A stretch of 64,000 nt of DNA. Source: Herbiconiux ginsengi. GTDB lineage: Bacteria; Actinomycetota; Actinomycetes; Actinomycetales; Microbacteriaceae. The position numbers and the translations under genes were made by a program. Positions 7,843 to 15,316 of the stretch are shown piece after piece. The DNA is taken from contig NZ_FNPZ01000003.1 of NCBI RefSeq assembly GCF_900107435.1, positions 558,001-622,000 of the forward strand, in the 5' to 3' direction. Below the pieces are notes generated by a model. The model saw nothing but the letters and a program-made list of their open reading frames with translations. It did not search any database and was not told the DNA's origin. Position 1 is the first letter of the stretch. Each line of letters begins with the position of its first letter.

Positions 7843-8214
7843 CTAGCCGACAACCGCCGCGCGCAGTTCGGCGCCCGACGTGACCACCACGAGCCCTGCC
7901 TCTGCGAGTTCGAGGGGGATCGATTCGAGAAGGCGCTGAGAAGGCACACACACAGGTCCACCGACGGGAAGCACCGCCCACTCGCCAGTCGCCGCGACCC
8001 GGTAGATCGCGTCCCACGCCTGGTCACCGTGGATGTGATTGAACATGAGGCTCTCGAGCGGAACGTCATTGACACCGAAGACCGCTGCCGATCCGTCGTC
8101 GGTGAGGATGTTCGCCTGCTGCGCATCGAGCAGGGGAGCCAGTGTGTCCTCCACGAGACCCCGACGATCCAACGGCGCCTCGGAAAAGTCTTGAAGAAAC
8201 ACATCCATGCTCAC
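7843..8214 (-). CDS. Hypothetical protein, 123 aa
   Basis: Begins GTG-AGC-ATG (8214; the ATG at 8208 is an alternative). The protein MSMDVFLQDFSEAPLD... is small, acidic and soluble, with a DDGSAAVFGVNDVPLESLMF strand-turn region, a HIHGDQAWDAIYRVA helix and a VLPVGGPVCVPSQRLL segment. The N-terminal S-x-D-V-F/Y-L-Q-D/N-F start is one I have seen in actinobacterial proteins of unknown function. It stands alone, convergent with the preceding plus-strand gene. Confidence 0.5.
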   Translation of the reverse strand: MSMDVFLQDFSEAPLDRRGLVEDTLAPLLDAQQANILTDDGSAAVFGVNDVPLESLMFNHIHGDQAWDAIYRVAATGEWAVLPVGGPVCVPSQRLLESIPLELAEAGLVVVTSGAELRAAVVG

Positions 8215-8323
8215 GGTGTCCCCATCCTAGAAGAGCGGCGGTCGATGACTTCAAACGACTCATTGAGATGCGCGCCCGTCGTTACCGAGCGGGTCACAAT
8301 CGTAGCTGTGCGTTGTGAGTCTT

Positions 8324-8611
8324 TCAGGCAGTTTCGGGGTCGAGCCACTCCAAGAATCGGGCGTATTCGTCGGGTCCCGAACCGTATTGGTGAACGCGAC
8401 CCGTGACCTTTTCGATGACCAACGGGCAGCGGCCGACGAGCTGATCGCTGACCGACCGCGTTTCGAGCCAGCGTTCAGTCGCGAAGTGCGCGATCCACGC
8501 ACGATCGTGGTCGTCGAGTCTCCAGATGACGACTTTGCCGTTGTCCTCCCGGACTGCCCACCCAGAGACGACCTCATCGGCAATCGCCAACGCCTCTGAT
8601 CTCTCCACCAT
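8324..8611 (-). CDS. YrhB / Imm35-like immunity protein
   Basis: The start is placed at the ATG 8611 (MVERSEALAIADEVVSG), because upstream codons are Arg-rich and unlike the family. The 95-residue protein fits the YrhB/Imm35 layout: an N-terminal helix with E-A-L-x-x-A, a strand with Trp, then LVGRCPLVIEKVTGRVHQYG (the family's L-x-G-x-x-P-x-x-V-x-x-x-T-G-x-V) followed by a short helix EYARFLEWL. Imm35 proteins are predicted immunity factors of polymorphic toxin systems. No toxin is next to it. The 262-bp region to its right holds no convincing gene. Confidence 0.6.
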   Translation of the reverse strand: MVERSEALAIADEVVSGWAVREDNGKVVIWRLDDHDRAWIAHFATERWLETRSVSDQLVGRCPLVIEKVTGRVHQYGSGPDEYARFLEWLDPETA

Positions 8612-8918
8612 GACTTGAGAATAGAGAATAGGGGGACTGCGCCTTCGTGATGACACCTTCCCGTCGGCGATGACTCCTCACAGTACGTCCTGGTTCGTGA
8701 GGGTGGCGACGAGGGCGCAACCTCATGTACTTTCGCAGTGGGACCCTTCCGTCGACTTGTGCGGGCTCGCGATTGCCAGTCAAGGATTAGCTGCCACCGC
8801 TCGGGGTGGAGCGATGCTCGGGGCGGATGTCTCGCGAAGTAAGCGTCTCGCATCCAATGCGATGAAGGAAGCGTCGGTTGCAAACCATGTCGCGCCGACG
8901 ACATTCCTGCCCACGGAA

Positions 8919-9233
8919 CTAACGCATAGCGTAGAACCAGCTGCCCTCGTAATCACGTTCCACGGTTTCTTGGGATTGCACGACGACGCCCAGCTCGTCG
9001 AGTTCTGCGCGCAAGAATCCGGCTGTTCGCAGCGCGCTAATGACGTTGGCCTTCAGTTCCGGAACTTCTCGCAGAGATTGGGCCGTTGAGTCCGATTCCG
9101 TCACCAACCAAACTCCGAGACCCGACAGGGGGAAGGCGGCGACGAAACGTACCTCGATGACTCCGCGAGCCGAGAAAGCGGCTGAGAGTAACGGTTCGGC
9201 GGTTTCCAACAGGTTCCAGCGGGGGTCGTTCAT
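8919..9233 (-). CDS. Conserved-type hypothetical protein, 104 aa
   Basis: The frame is open further upstream, but the coherent protein starts at the ATG 9233 (MNDPRWNLLETAEPLLSAAF). It has a strand with GLGVWLVTESDSTAQSL and a C-terminus SQETVERDYEGSWFYAMR. That ending (S-Q-E-T-V-x-R-D-Y-E-G-S-W-F-Y-A-x-R) is one I associate with a widespread actinobacterial family of unknown function. The protein is soluble with no catalytic motif. It is divergent from the lipoprotein gene at 9375. Confidence 0.6.
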   Translation of the reverse strand: MNDPRWNLLETAEPLLSAAFSARGVIEVRFVAAFPLSGLGVWLVTESDSTAQSLREVPELKANVISALRTAGFLRAELDELGVVVQSQETVERDYEGSWFYAMR

Positions 9234-9374
9234 CTTCAGATAGTTGCACGAAACTGCCCGACGCGGATCGACCAACGGCCACACTGTGCCAGTTGCCGTC
9301 GCGACAACCTTCCTCCACGAGCGCGAGTCCTCACGGTGGCGGTTGTACTCGCTCGGCGCTGACATACTGCCGGT

Positions 9375-10181
9375 ATGAGGATGAGTTCGCGATTTGCAAT
9401 TCGGATCGTGCTCAGCTTGTTCGGTGTGGCAAGCGTCACGGTTCTAGCAGCAGGATGCAGCCTGCTTCCTGCCCCCATGACCCGAAGCGATGTGCTTGGC
9501 GTTTGGGAGGCGCGGGAGGGCCAAAACGTCCTGCAGATCGAACTTTCGGGTGATGGAACGTCGACGGTTTCCGGTCTACCTGCGGCCGTCGTCGCGACTG
9601 ACCGACCAGCGCAACTCAGCTGGGCAGACACGATCGATTCGACCGGCGATTGGTCATTCTGGACGCCCGGCGCCGACATTGACGTGTCGCTGAGCGACAC
9701 GGCGCGAGAGGGAATCTACAGCAGCGTCCGTCTAAACCCTCAGGGCAGCGAACTAGTCCTCTACTACGGCGACATCGACTTCCCGTCGCATCTGACCTTG
9801 ACGCGTGTTGAGGCTCCGTCGACCCCGCCCCCGGAGACCCTTGTTCCTCGGGACCTCGTTGGCTCGTGGGCGTCGAGAAGCGATGGCGATCTCGAACTGC
9901 GCGCCGACGGCACCTTTCAACTGACAGACGTGCCACTGCGACTCCTGGCGGTTGACGACACCGAGATCGTTCGAGACGAAGACATCGATGTTTCCGGACG
10001 CTGGACCATGATCGAGACACCATTGCCGCTCAGTGAAGTGAGCGGTCCAACATTGTCGCTGTCTGACACATTCGGTCACGACCCAAATCTCTTCGATTCT
10101 CTCGGACTGACCTTGCACGAAATGGACGGCGAACTAAGCCTGACGCTCAGCGATGGTAAGGCCAAGTGGAAGTTGCCATAG
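9375..10181 (+). CDS. Lipoprotein with two tandem repeat domains
   Basis: A lipoprotein signal (MRMSSRFAIRIVLSLFGVAS, lipobox L-A-A-G-C with Cys at about residue 28) would anchor this 268-residue protein on the outer face of the membrane. The mature part holds two similar halves. One begins SDVLGVWEAREG and has LQIELSGDGTSTVSGLP. The other begins RDLVGSWASRSDG and has LELRADGTFQLTDVPLRLL. Each is followed by GDWSFW or GRWTM. This is an internal duplication of a small beta-barrel (lipocalin-like in pattern). The role is unknown; an extracytoplasmic sensor or immunity lipoprotein is possible. Confidence 0.65.
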   Translation: MRMSSRFAIRIVLSLFGVASVTVLAAGCSLLPAPMTRSDVLGVWEAREGQNVLQIELSGDGTSTVSGLPAAVVATDRPAQLSWADTIDSTGDWSFWTPGADIDVSLSDTAREGIYSSVRLNPQGSELVLYYGDIDFPSHLTLTRVEAPSTPPPETLVPRDLVGSWASRSDGDLELRADGTFQLTDVPLRLLAVDDTEIVRDEDIDVSGRWTMIETPLPLSEVSGPTLSLSDTFGHDPNLFDSLGLTLHEMDGELSLTLSDGKAKWKLP

Positions 10182-10250
10182 CCGCAGATAGCGCCCTCCA
10201 AGAGATCGGGTCGAGTAACGGGCGCTCAGGGAGAGCAGGAGAATGGAGGC

Positions 10251-10523
10251 ATGATGCCTCCGCCCGCAAATCCTTCTTGGATCGGTTTCACCAAGGAACA
10301 ATACGAAATTCTCGAAACACTGCACTTCATCGGCAATAACGGGTGGGATCGGAATGGGCAGACCGATGAAATGATGCCGAGGCTGCTTGAACGCGCAGTC
10401 GCAGAAAATCTCTCGCTCCCCCGCATCAAGGAAGCGATGTCGGCGGTCGGTCATTCACGGGAGGAACTGCACCAGCTGGACCGGTGGGAGTCCAAGCGCA
10501 CGACCGGGAAGTTCGGACGCTGA
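10251..10523 (+). CDS. Hypothetical helical protein, 90 aa
   Basis: ATG at 10251 follows GGAG-type purine-rich sequence (AGGAGAATGGAGGC). The protein begins MMPPPANPSWIGFTKEQYEI and is mostly helical: EILETLHFIGNNGWD, then LLERAVAENLSLPRIKEAM, then REELHQLDRWESKRTTG. No family was recognised, and there is no signal or membrane helix. It is followed by the largest gene-free stretch of the island. Confidence 0.45.
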   Translation: MMPPPANPSWIGFTKEQYEILETLHFIGNNGWDRNGQTDEMMPRLLERAVAENLSLPRIKEAMSAVGHSREELHQLDRWESKRTTGKFGR

Positions 10524-10985
10524 GGGATCGTCCACCGGTCACATCCGTGGGGTGCACGACCTCGCAGTGATCCACGAGGTGAGCAAGCACGCTCGGCGTA
10601 GCAAGCCGCTCAAGTGCGGCTTATTCCGACAGGCGCTCGTTTGCCTGTGTAGCAGGATGACGAATCACCATGTTGGTGCCCGGTGCGAACTGCCTTACGC
10701 CGTCTGGTCGTCCAGCGGGCGTAAATCACCTACGCGGGGCGCGGGCGTCCCGTTGTTACTGGTATGTCCCAATGTCCCGCCCGATGAAATTGCCCGCTGG
10801 GTGCCTTATCCGCAGTACCGAATGGGCAACTAGGGCGATCACTTCATTGCGAGCCGGCCGGACCGGCGACTTGCGGGGGAGGCTCCGACCGAGACACGTT
10901 TCCGACCCGCCGCGCGAGCGCTGAGCAGACCGAATATACGACTCGAGTGGAAGCCCCCTCCGCATCCCGCGGATGCACGGCGCCT
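10524..10985. other. 462-bp stretch with no gene recognised
   Basis: Neither strand gives a protein-like frame with a good start here. The available frames are rich in Arg, Pro and Cys, as expected for shadows or decayed sequence. A short imperfect hairpin is present around AGCAAGCCGCTCAAGTGCGG. The region lies just downstream of the minus-strand zinc-ribbon gene and may be an old recombination or decay zone inside the island. I see no RNA gene or direct repeats in it. Confidence 0.4.
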
Positions 10986-11144
10986 CTAGTAGAAGTCCGG
11001 CCCGTATGTGTCTTTGAGCCACAGGTGGTCGGCGCAGTCCTCGGAGCAGGCCCGGTGGTTGTAGATCATCTTCCCGCGGGGTACCCGGATGCCGCAGTGT
11101 CGGCAGCGCCGGAGCCGGTTGCTGAACCGCTCGTGCACGTTCAT
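10986..11144 (-). CDS. Zinc-ribbon-like miniprotein, 52 aa
   Basis: Starts with ATG at 11144, overlapping the stop of the ribbon-helix-helix gene by four bases (ATGA), so it is translationally coupled to it. The sequence MNVHERFSNRLRRCRHCGIR contains C-R-H-C, and further on H-R-A-C-S-E-D-C supplies two more Cys, giving a Cys4-type zinc site (C-x2-C...C-x3-C). The ending WLKDTYGPDFY is aromatic. Such proteins resemble the small zinc-binding proteins of phages and plasmids. Nucleic-acid binding or partnership with the coupled regulator is inferred. Confidence 0.55.
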   Translation of the reverse strand: MNVHERFSNRLRRCRHCGIRVPRGKMIYNHRACSEDCADHLWLKDTYGPDFY

Positions 11145-11272
11145 CGTGGCACCGCCCCGACGTATTCGCGCAGGGCCGCGCAGACCACTGCATTGATGTC
11201 CTCGCCTCGTGCCGCGGCAATAAGACGAGCCGTCCGTTCGAGCTGGTCGGGAACCCCGACGATCAGCTCCAT
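11141..11272 (-). CDS. Ribbon-helix-helix regulator, 43 aa
   Basis: Short gene from ATG 11272 to TGA 11141. The product MELIVGVPDQLERTARLIAA then ARGEDINAVVCAALREYVGA has the RHH (CopG/Arc) pattern: one beta-strand (LIVGVP), a helix (QLERTARLIAAARG), a turn and a second helix (INAVVCAALREYV). RHH proteins dimerise through the strand and bind inverted repeats. It is the first gene of a coupled pair with the zinc-ribbon gene. A perfect palindrome lies about 30 bases upstream of its start and could be its operator. Confidence 0.6.
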   Translation of the reverse strand: MELIVGVPDQLERTARLIAAARGEDINAVVCAALREYVGAVPR

Positions 11273-11300
11273 TTTGTTGGCTGCATGGGTCCACTTTAAG

Positions 11301-11316
11301 CAGTGTTCGAACACTG
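11301..11316. promoter_or_regulatory. Perfect 16-bp palindrome, candidate RHH operator
   Basis: CAGTGTTCGAACACTG is identical to its reverse complement. It lies in the 93-bp region between two divergently transcribed RHH genes (starts at 11272 minus and 11366 plus), the expected site for an autoregulatory operator serving one or both. Which regulator binds is not known. Confidence 0.55.
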
Positions 11317-11365
11317 GTCAAGCAAAAACTGATAAAAAATCACGCGCGTCGTGTCACACTAAATT

Positions 11366-11506
11366 GTGCCCAAGACGCCGATTCATGGATTCCGTATCCC
11401 AGCCGACCTCTACGCAGCTGCAGTTGCTAAGGCGGAGAGCGAAGGGCGAACGGTATCGGACGTAGTGCGAGAAGCGCTCATCAACTACGTAGCGTCGAGC
11501 GTCTAG
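11366..11506 (+). CDS. Ribbon-helix-helix protein, 46 aa
   Basis: GTG start at 11366, stop TAG at 11504-11506. The product runs through IHGFRIPADLYAAAVAKAES and EGRTVSDVVREALINYVASS. It has the RHH pattern of strand (HGFRIP), helix (DLYAAAVAKAESEG), the R-T-V-S-D turn and a second helix (VVREALINYV). This matches CopG/Arc-type repressors and antitoxin-like proteins. It is divergent from the other RHH gene, sharing the palindrome at 11301. No toxin follows directly; the next plus-strand gene (HNH-like) starts 112 bp on. No strong ribosome site is seen. Confidence 0.55.
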   Translation: MPKTPIHGFRIPADLYAAAVAKAESEGRTVSDVVREALINYVASSV

Positions 11507-11617
11507 CTCACTCTCGATGCTTCGCCCATGTCAACAGGCAGACCCTATGGCTACAGGTCCTGATTTACAGGTGCCGTAGGTGATGCGAGGGGCGGCGCGC
11601 TATGTGACGATTGACTG

Positions 11618-12460
11618 GTGAAGCGTGCTGACCCTCTGACGGTGCGGCCGACCCGATCTGGCACTGAGTCAACTGGAAAGCGCTGCGCCTTTTGTCGTGT
11701 ACTCATCCCTCGGAGCCAGAGCACGCAGGAGCACATTATTCCTAAGTGGGCGCGGAAACTGCCGACAGTGGAACAAGGCTACGCGGCCCGAGATCCTCGT
11801 ATGCGACGCGAGTCCCTGCCTGGATACATTCCCGTCTTCGGAACGGGTTCGAATATCCGATACAAGTTGCCCACACGTGCTATCGATCATCCGCTCCACG
11901 CGACAACCTCAGTTTGTTTTTCGTGCAACAACGGCTGGATGAGTAGCCTTGAGGAAGCTACCAAGCCTATTCTGGCGCCAATGACGCACATGGGCTTGCC
12001 CGCGCTGCAGCCCTTTGGCAGTTTCACCCTGGCTCGTTGGGCATGCAAGGTCGCTATCGCCCTTCAGAATGAGCGAGTCGATGGCTCATCATTTAGTACC
12101 GAGCAGATTGCTGACGCCACGGAACTGCGCCCTAGTCGAGCGACACGCGTGTACGCCGCGACTCGGTCATCGCCCGACCAAGTGATGCTCGCAAACCGCA
12201 TCTTCTTTTTCGCCAGCGACGTCACCGGTTCCGCACTTAGTCCGCCGCGAGCGCAGTTTGGTAACCACGTAGTCGCACTTGGTAGGGTTGCGCTCCTCAC
12301 TCGCCAGATCAACCCTGCGATTGCAGCGCGCCGATGGAGTAGCTTCTTTCGTGAACCAGGGCCGGGCTGGACTCAGGTCTGGCCGACGCAGACGCTCAGT
12401 GACCGCGTGGAAATTGACGATGCAGCGATCCGGCGGACGATGAACGACCTGGCATCCTAG
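11618..12460 (+). CDS. HNH-like endonuclease domain protein, 280 aa
   Basis: GTG start at 11618. The N-terminal part has a treble-clef zinc pattern: C-A-F-C near residues 23-26, then STQEHIIPKWARKL (E-H-I-x-P-x-W), and about 60 residues later VCFSCNNGWMSSLEE (C-x2-C-N-x-G/T-W-M). This is the layout of HNH nuclease-related domains, in which the His of E-H would be catalytic and the two Cys pairs bind zinc. The C-terminal about 170 residues are mixed and unrecognised. It may be a nuclease effector of the neighbouring HEPN/TIR-like module or an independent mobile-element gene. Family call moderate, function inferred. Confidence 0.6.
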   Translation: MKRADPLTVRPTRSGTESTGKRCAFCRVLIPRSQSTQEHIIPKWARKLPTVEQGYAARDPRMRRESLPGYIPVFGTGSNIRYKLPTRAIDHPLHATTSVCFSCNNGWMSSLEEATKPILAPMTHMGLPALQPFGSFTLARWACKVAIALQNERVDGSSFSTEQIADATELRPSRATRVYAATRSSPDQVMLANRIFFFASDVTGSALSPPRAQFGNHVVALGRVALLTRQINPAIAARRWSSFFREPGPGWTQVWPTQTLSDRVEIDDAAIRRTMNDLAS

Positions 12461-12710
12461 AGTAATCCGGTCGCTCCCAATGTGCGGACGAGTTGGAATC
12501 AAGTCCTGATCGGCGCGCTTTGAGGTGACGAGCGCGACGATGAGCAACGGCTGCTCACGTTCTAGATCCGCGTGGTCCCGTAGTCGGTACGACCTATGGC
12601 AATACCACCGCGTGAGCGCTGCATCTCCCGGGCAAGGAGTCGATACCCGCGCAGGCGCACTTGGCTACTCCTGCCGCCAAAACGAAATGGGTCTGCCGTA
12701 GAGTTTGGGC

Positions 12711-13085
12711 GTGCCGTCGCCTGAATTGCGTCTAGCGGTCAGATCGAAGATCGCGAAGGCGGAGGAATTTTTCATCATGGCAAACTACGCATTCGAATCG
12801 GGAGCATTCGACGCGGCTGTCAGCATGAGCGTATCTGCATCGATCAATGCGTCTGACGCGATTATTCTGAGCCACGGGGGCCTAATTTCGAACGCCGCCG
12901 ATCACAATCGAGCGACTCGCACCCTGGCAGGCCTTGATCGTGCTGCAAGTCGCCAACTCCAGCGCGCGCTCAGCATCAAACATAAGGCTCAATACTCAAT
13001 TCAGCGATGCACACAAGCGGACGCGACCACTGGTCTAGCGTTGGCGGAACGATTACTCGAAAGGAGCCAGTCGCCGCATGACTGA
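12711..13085 (+). CDS. HEPN domain protein
   Basis: The GTG at 12711 is chosen as start (a TTG two codons earlier is possible). The 124-residue all-helical protein has KIAKAEEFFIMANYAFESGA, then a SVSASINASDAIIL helix and a DHNRATRTLAGL helix, ending ALSIKHKAQYSIQ. This is the HEPN four-helix layout. R85-x5-H91 (R-A-L-S-I-K-H) fits the Rx4-6H motif of HEPN ribonucleases. HEPN proteins act as RNases or nucleotide-transfer partners in toxin-antitoxin and abortive-infection systems. Its last eight bases overlap the next gene, implying one coupled unit. Confidence 0.7.
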   Translation: MPSPELRLAVRSKIAKAEEFFIMANYAFESGAFDAAVSMSVSASINASDAIILSHGGLISNAADHNRATRTLAGLDRAASRQLQRALSIKHKAQYSIQRCTQADATTGLALAERLLERSQSPHD

Positions 13086-14238
13086 CCCGATGACCCTGGA
13101 AAGCCGGATTCTTCGCTGCTTCGTGATTGGCCCAATCGGAAGTAAATTCGCACCAATAGGGGACCCAGCGCGGGATATCTACGAGGATGCCCTTGACGTA
13201 TTCGAGAAAGTGGTGCGTCCCGCGTGCGTCGCATTCGGTCTTGATCCGGTGCGAGCAGACCAGATTGCCGCGACCGGCGAGATCACGGAACAAGTATTTC
13301 GGCGGTTGCGCGACGATGAGGTTGTGATTGCTGATCTGAGCGGCGGTAATCCGAACGTCATGTACGAGCTTGGCTTACGACACACCAAGCCGCTACTCAC
13401 AATTCAGATCGGAGAGTACGGCCAACTCCCTTTCGATATTTCAGCAATCCGCACCATCCAATTTTCGCGTTCTGAGCGAGGGCTAATCGATGCGCGAAAG
13501 GAGTTGGAACGCGCGCTCAGTATTGGTTTGGCCGAAGGAAGCGGCGAGGTCTCTGCGACGCGCCTTTGGAACGAACGAAGCGCGGGAGGTGCCAGCTTTC
13601 TAGAGATCGAAGAGCCGCCCACTGCGGAGAGCGAAGCCGAATTGTACGATCCGGAGTTGGAAGGCGACGGATTCATTGAGCGGATCGCAGCATTCGAATT
13701 AGTGGTTCCCTCTGTTGTCGCTACTACAGCGAATATTGGCGAGGTGGTTGAGGGAATGGGGCAGTTGGCCGTGCTGTCGTCGGCAGACATGCAGTCTGCG
13801 AACAACAGCGGGGCGACAGCGCAGCAGCGTCTGGGAGTCATCGCGAAGTTCGCGACAGAACTTCAACCCAAGGCAAATGAACTTGATGGCCTGACGCTCG
13901 AGTTTGAAGAGCAGATGGCGAACGTGGATGCTCAACTGTCCGGAGTTCTTGCGTATCTCGACGAACATCCAGAAATGGTTAATGACGACACCGGAGATTT
14001 CTTCGATAGCATCGGCGGGCTTGCTAGGTCCACGCGAGAAGCGATGGAGAATTTTGGCCAGTTCAAGAGCTCCCTCGACGCGCTTGCCGGGATGAGTAAA
14101 ATGCTGCGAAAGCCCGCCCGAGACGTATCCAACGCGGTGCACCGCATGATCAAGTCAGCTCAGCTTGCCGACAACTGGGAGACAGCGATTGTCGGGATTC
14201 GCCAAAAGTTGCTCGCAAAGCAAAGTGAGGACTTGTGA
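13078..14238 (+). CDS. TIR/nucleoside-deoxyribosyltransferase-like protein with C-terminal helical region
   Basis: ATG at 13078 overlaps the HEPN gene. Residues about 10-150 form a nucleoside 2-deoxyribosyltransferase/TIR-like fold: RCFVIGPIGSKFA, then VVRPACVAFGLDPVRADQI, G-E-I-T-E-Q-V, VVIADLSGGNPNVMYELGLR-H, and PFDISAIRTIQF. The N-P-N-V-x-Y-E-L-G-x-R-H block carries the Glu expected to attack an N-glycosidic bond, so NAD or nucleotide cleavage is the likely chemistry. Residues about 225-386 are long helices without membrane spans, possibly for oligomerisation or sensing. Nucleotide-cleaving TIR-like domains are effectors in several phage-defence systems. The role here is inferred. Confidence 0.65.
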   Translation: MTDPMTLESRILRCFVIGPIGSKFAPIGDPARDIYEDALDVFEKVVRPACVAFGLDPVRADQIAATGEITEQVFRRLRDDEVVIADLSGGNPNVMYELGLRHTKPLLTIQIGEYGQLPFDISAIRTIQFSRSERGLIDARKELERALSIGLAEGSGEVSATRLWNERSAGGASFLEIEEPPTAESEAELYDPELEGDGFIERIAAFELVVPSVVATTANIGEVVEGMGQLAVLSSADMQSANNSGATAQQRLGVIAKFATELQPKANELDGLTLEFEEQMANVDAQLSGVLAYLDEHPEMVNDDTGDFFDSIGGLARSTREAMENFGQFKSSLDALAGMSKMLRKPARDVSNAVHRMIKSAQLADNWETAIVGIRQKLLAKQSEDL

Positions 14239-14331
14239 CGAGAGCTAATAAGGCATGTCTCGCCTAGCCGCACATTGAGATGCGGCGAGGTTCAACCAGG
14301 CGGAGACACCCATCGAGGCGGCCTGGCATAC

Positions 14332-14350
14332 TTAGGTAATGCTTACCTAT
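14332..14350. promoter_or_regulatory. DtxR/IdeR-type iron box upstream of siderophore-interacting protein
   Basis: TTAGGTAATGCTTACCTAT contains a perfect inverted repeat TAGGTAA-TGC-TTACCTA and fits the actinobacterial iron box (consensus TTAGGTTAGGCTAACCTAA). Binding of Fe-loaded DtxR/IdeR would repress the SIP-permease-ATPase operon when iron is plentiful. The ATG at 14339 lies inside the box, which argues that translation starts further downstream. Confidence 0.75.
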
Positions 14351-14368
14351 GCTGCGAGCTCCGAGACC

Positions 14369-15316
14369 GTGCGCGACAAGCGACCCTCGTACCGGCCTTA
14401 CCGCGCCACCGTGGCGCGGATCGTGCAGGTGAGCCCTAGCTTCAAACGGGTCACGTTCACGGGCGAGGAGTTCGCGACGTTCGGCAGCGCCGGACTCGAC
14501 CAGCGCATCAAGGTCGTGCTCCCGCACGCCGACGGCGGGTACGGGGAGTGCGGATGGTTCGATCCCGACGTGCTCGCCGCCGGCACCTGGTATCAGCGGT
14601 GGCGCGAGCTCGACGAGTCCGAGCGCAACCCGTTCCGCACCTACACCGTGCGCGCCATCCGGCAGGCCGAGCGCGAGCTCGACGTCGACTTCGTCGTGCA
14701 CGACGAGGGGCATGACGCGCCCGCGGGTCCCGCCGCTAACTGGCTGGCACGCGCTAAAGAGGGCGACGAGATCGTCATCGTCGGGCCCGACGACCTCAGC
14801 GTCGACTACAGGCTCGGCCTCGACTGGCGACCCGGCGACGCCATCGACTACCTGCTCGCCGGCGACGAGACCGCCGCGCCCGCCATCTGCAGCATCCTCG
14901 AATCGCTGCCCGCCGGCACCCGGGCGCACGCGTTCATCGAAGTGCCGCATCCGGATGACGCCGTCGACATCAGCACGGATGCCGACGTGTCCGTCACGTG
15001 GCTGGGGCGCGCATCCGGGAACCCTGACCTGCAAGACGCCGTGCGCGCGTGGGTCGGAGAACACCGCGACCGCATCGCCCCGGCGCTCGCCGCCGAAGAG
15101 CAGGAGCTCGCCGACATCGACGTCGACGTGGAGATGCTGTGGGATTCGCCGGAGCCCGACGCCGAGCATCCGTCGACCAACTTCTACGCGTGGCTGGCGG
15201 GGGAGTCCGCGTGCATCAAGGCGATGCGGCGGCTGCTCGTCACCGAGGTGGGGGTCGACCGGCACCGCGTGGCCTTCATGGGCTACTGGCGTCGCGGCAA
15301 GGCCGAAGCGCAGTGA
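14369..15316 (+). CDS. Siderophore-interacting protein (FAD-dependent ferric-siderophore reductase)
   Basis: The product is a SIP-family flavoreductase: RPSYRPYRATVARIVQVSPS, then FKRVTFTGEEF (N-terminal FAD domain), RTYTVRAI (R-x-Y-T/S, FAD contact), DFVVHDEGHDAPAGPAANW, then a NAD(P)H-type domain with YLLAGDETAAPAICSILESL and a C-terminal WLAGESACIKAMRRLL, VAFMGYWRRGKAE. These are all typical family blocks. It reduces Fe(III)-siderophores in the cytoplasm to release iron. I place the start at GTG 14369, because the ATG at 14339 falls within the iron box; ten extra residues would be added otherwise. Its stop overlaps the next gene (GTGA). Confidence 0.85.
   Translation: MRDKRPSYRPYRATVARIVQVSPSFKRVTFTGEEFATFGSAGLDQRIKVVLPHADGGYGECGWFDPDVLAAGTWYQRWRELDESERNPFRTYTVRAIRQAERELDVDFVVHDEGHDAPAGPAANWLARAKEGDEIVIVGPDDLSVDYRLGLDWRPGDAIDYLLAGDETAAPAICSILESLPAGTRAHAFIEVPHPDDAVDISTDADVSVTWLGRASGNPDLQDAVRAWVGEHRDRIAPALAAEEQELADIDVDVEMLWDSPEPDAEHPSTNFYAWLAGESACIKAMRRLLVTEVGVDRHRVAFMGYWRRGKAEAQ

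Noticed and set aside
8612-8918. Possible gene between the YrhB-like and the 104-aa protein genes
   Set aside because: Frames on both strands are short or of shadow composition and lack good starts.
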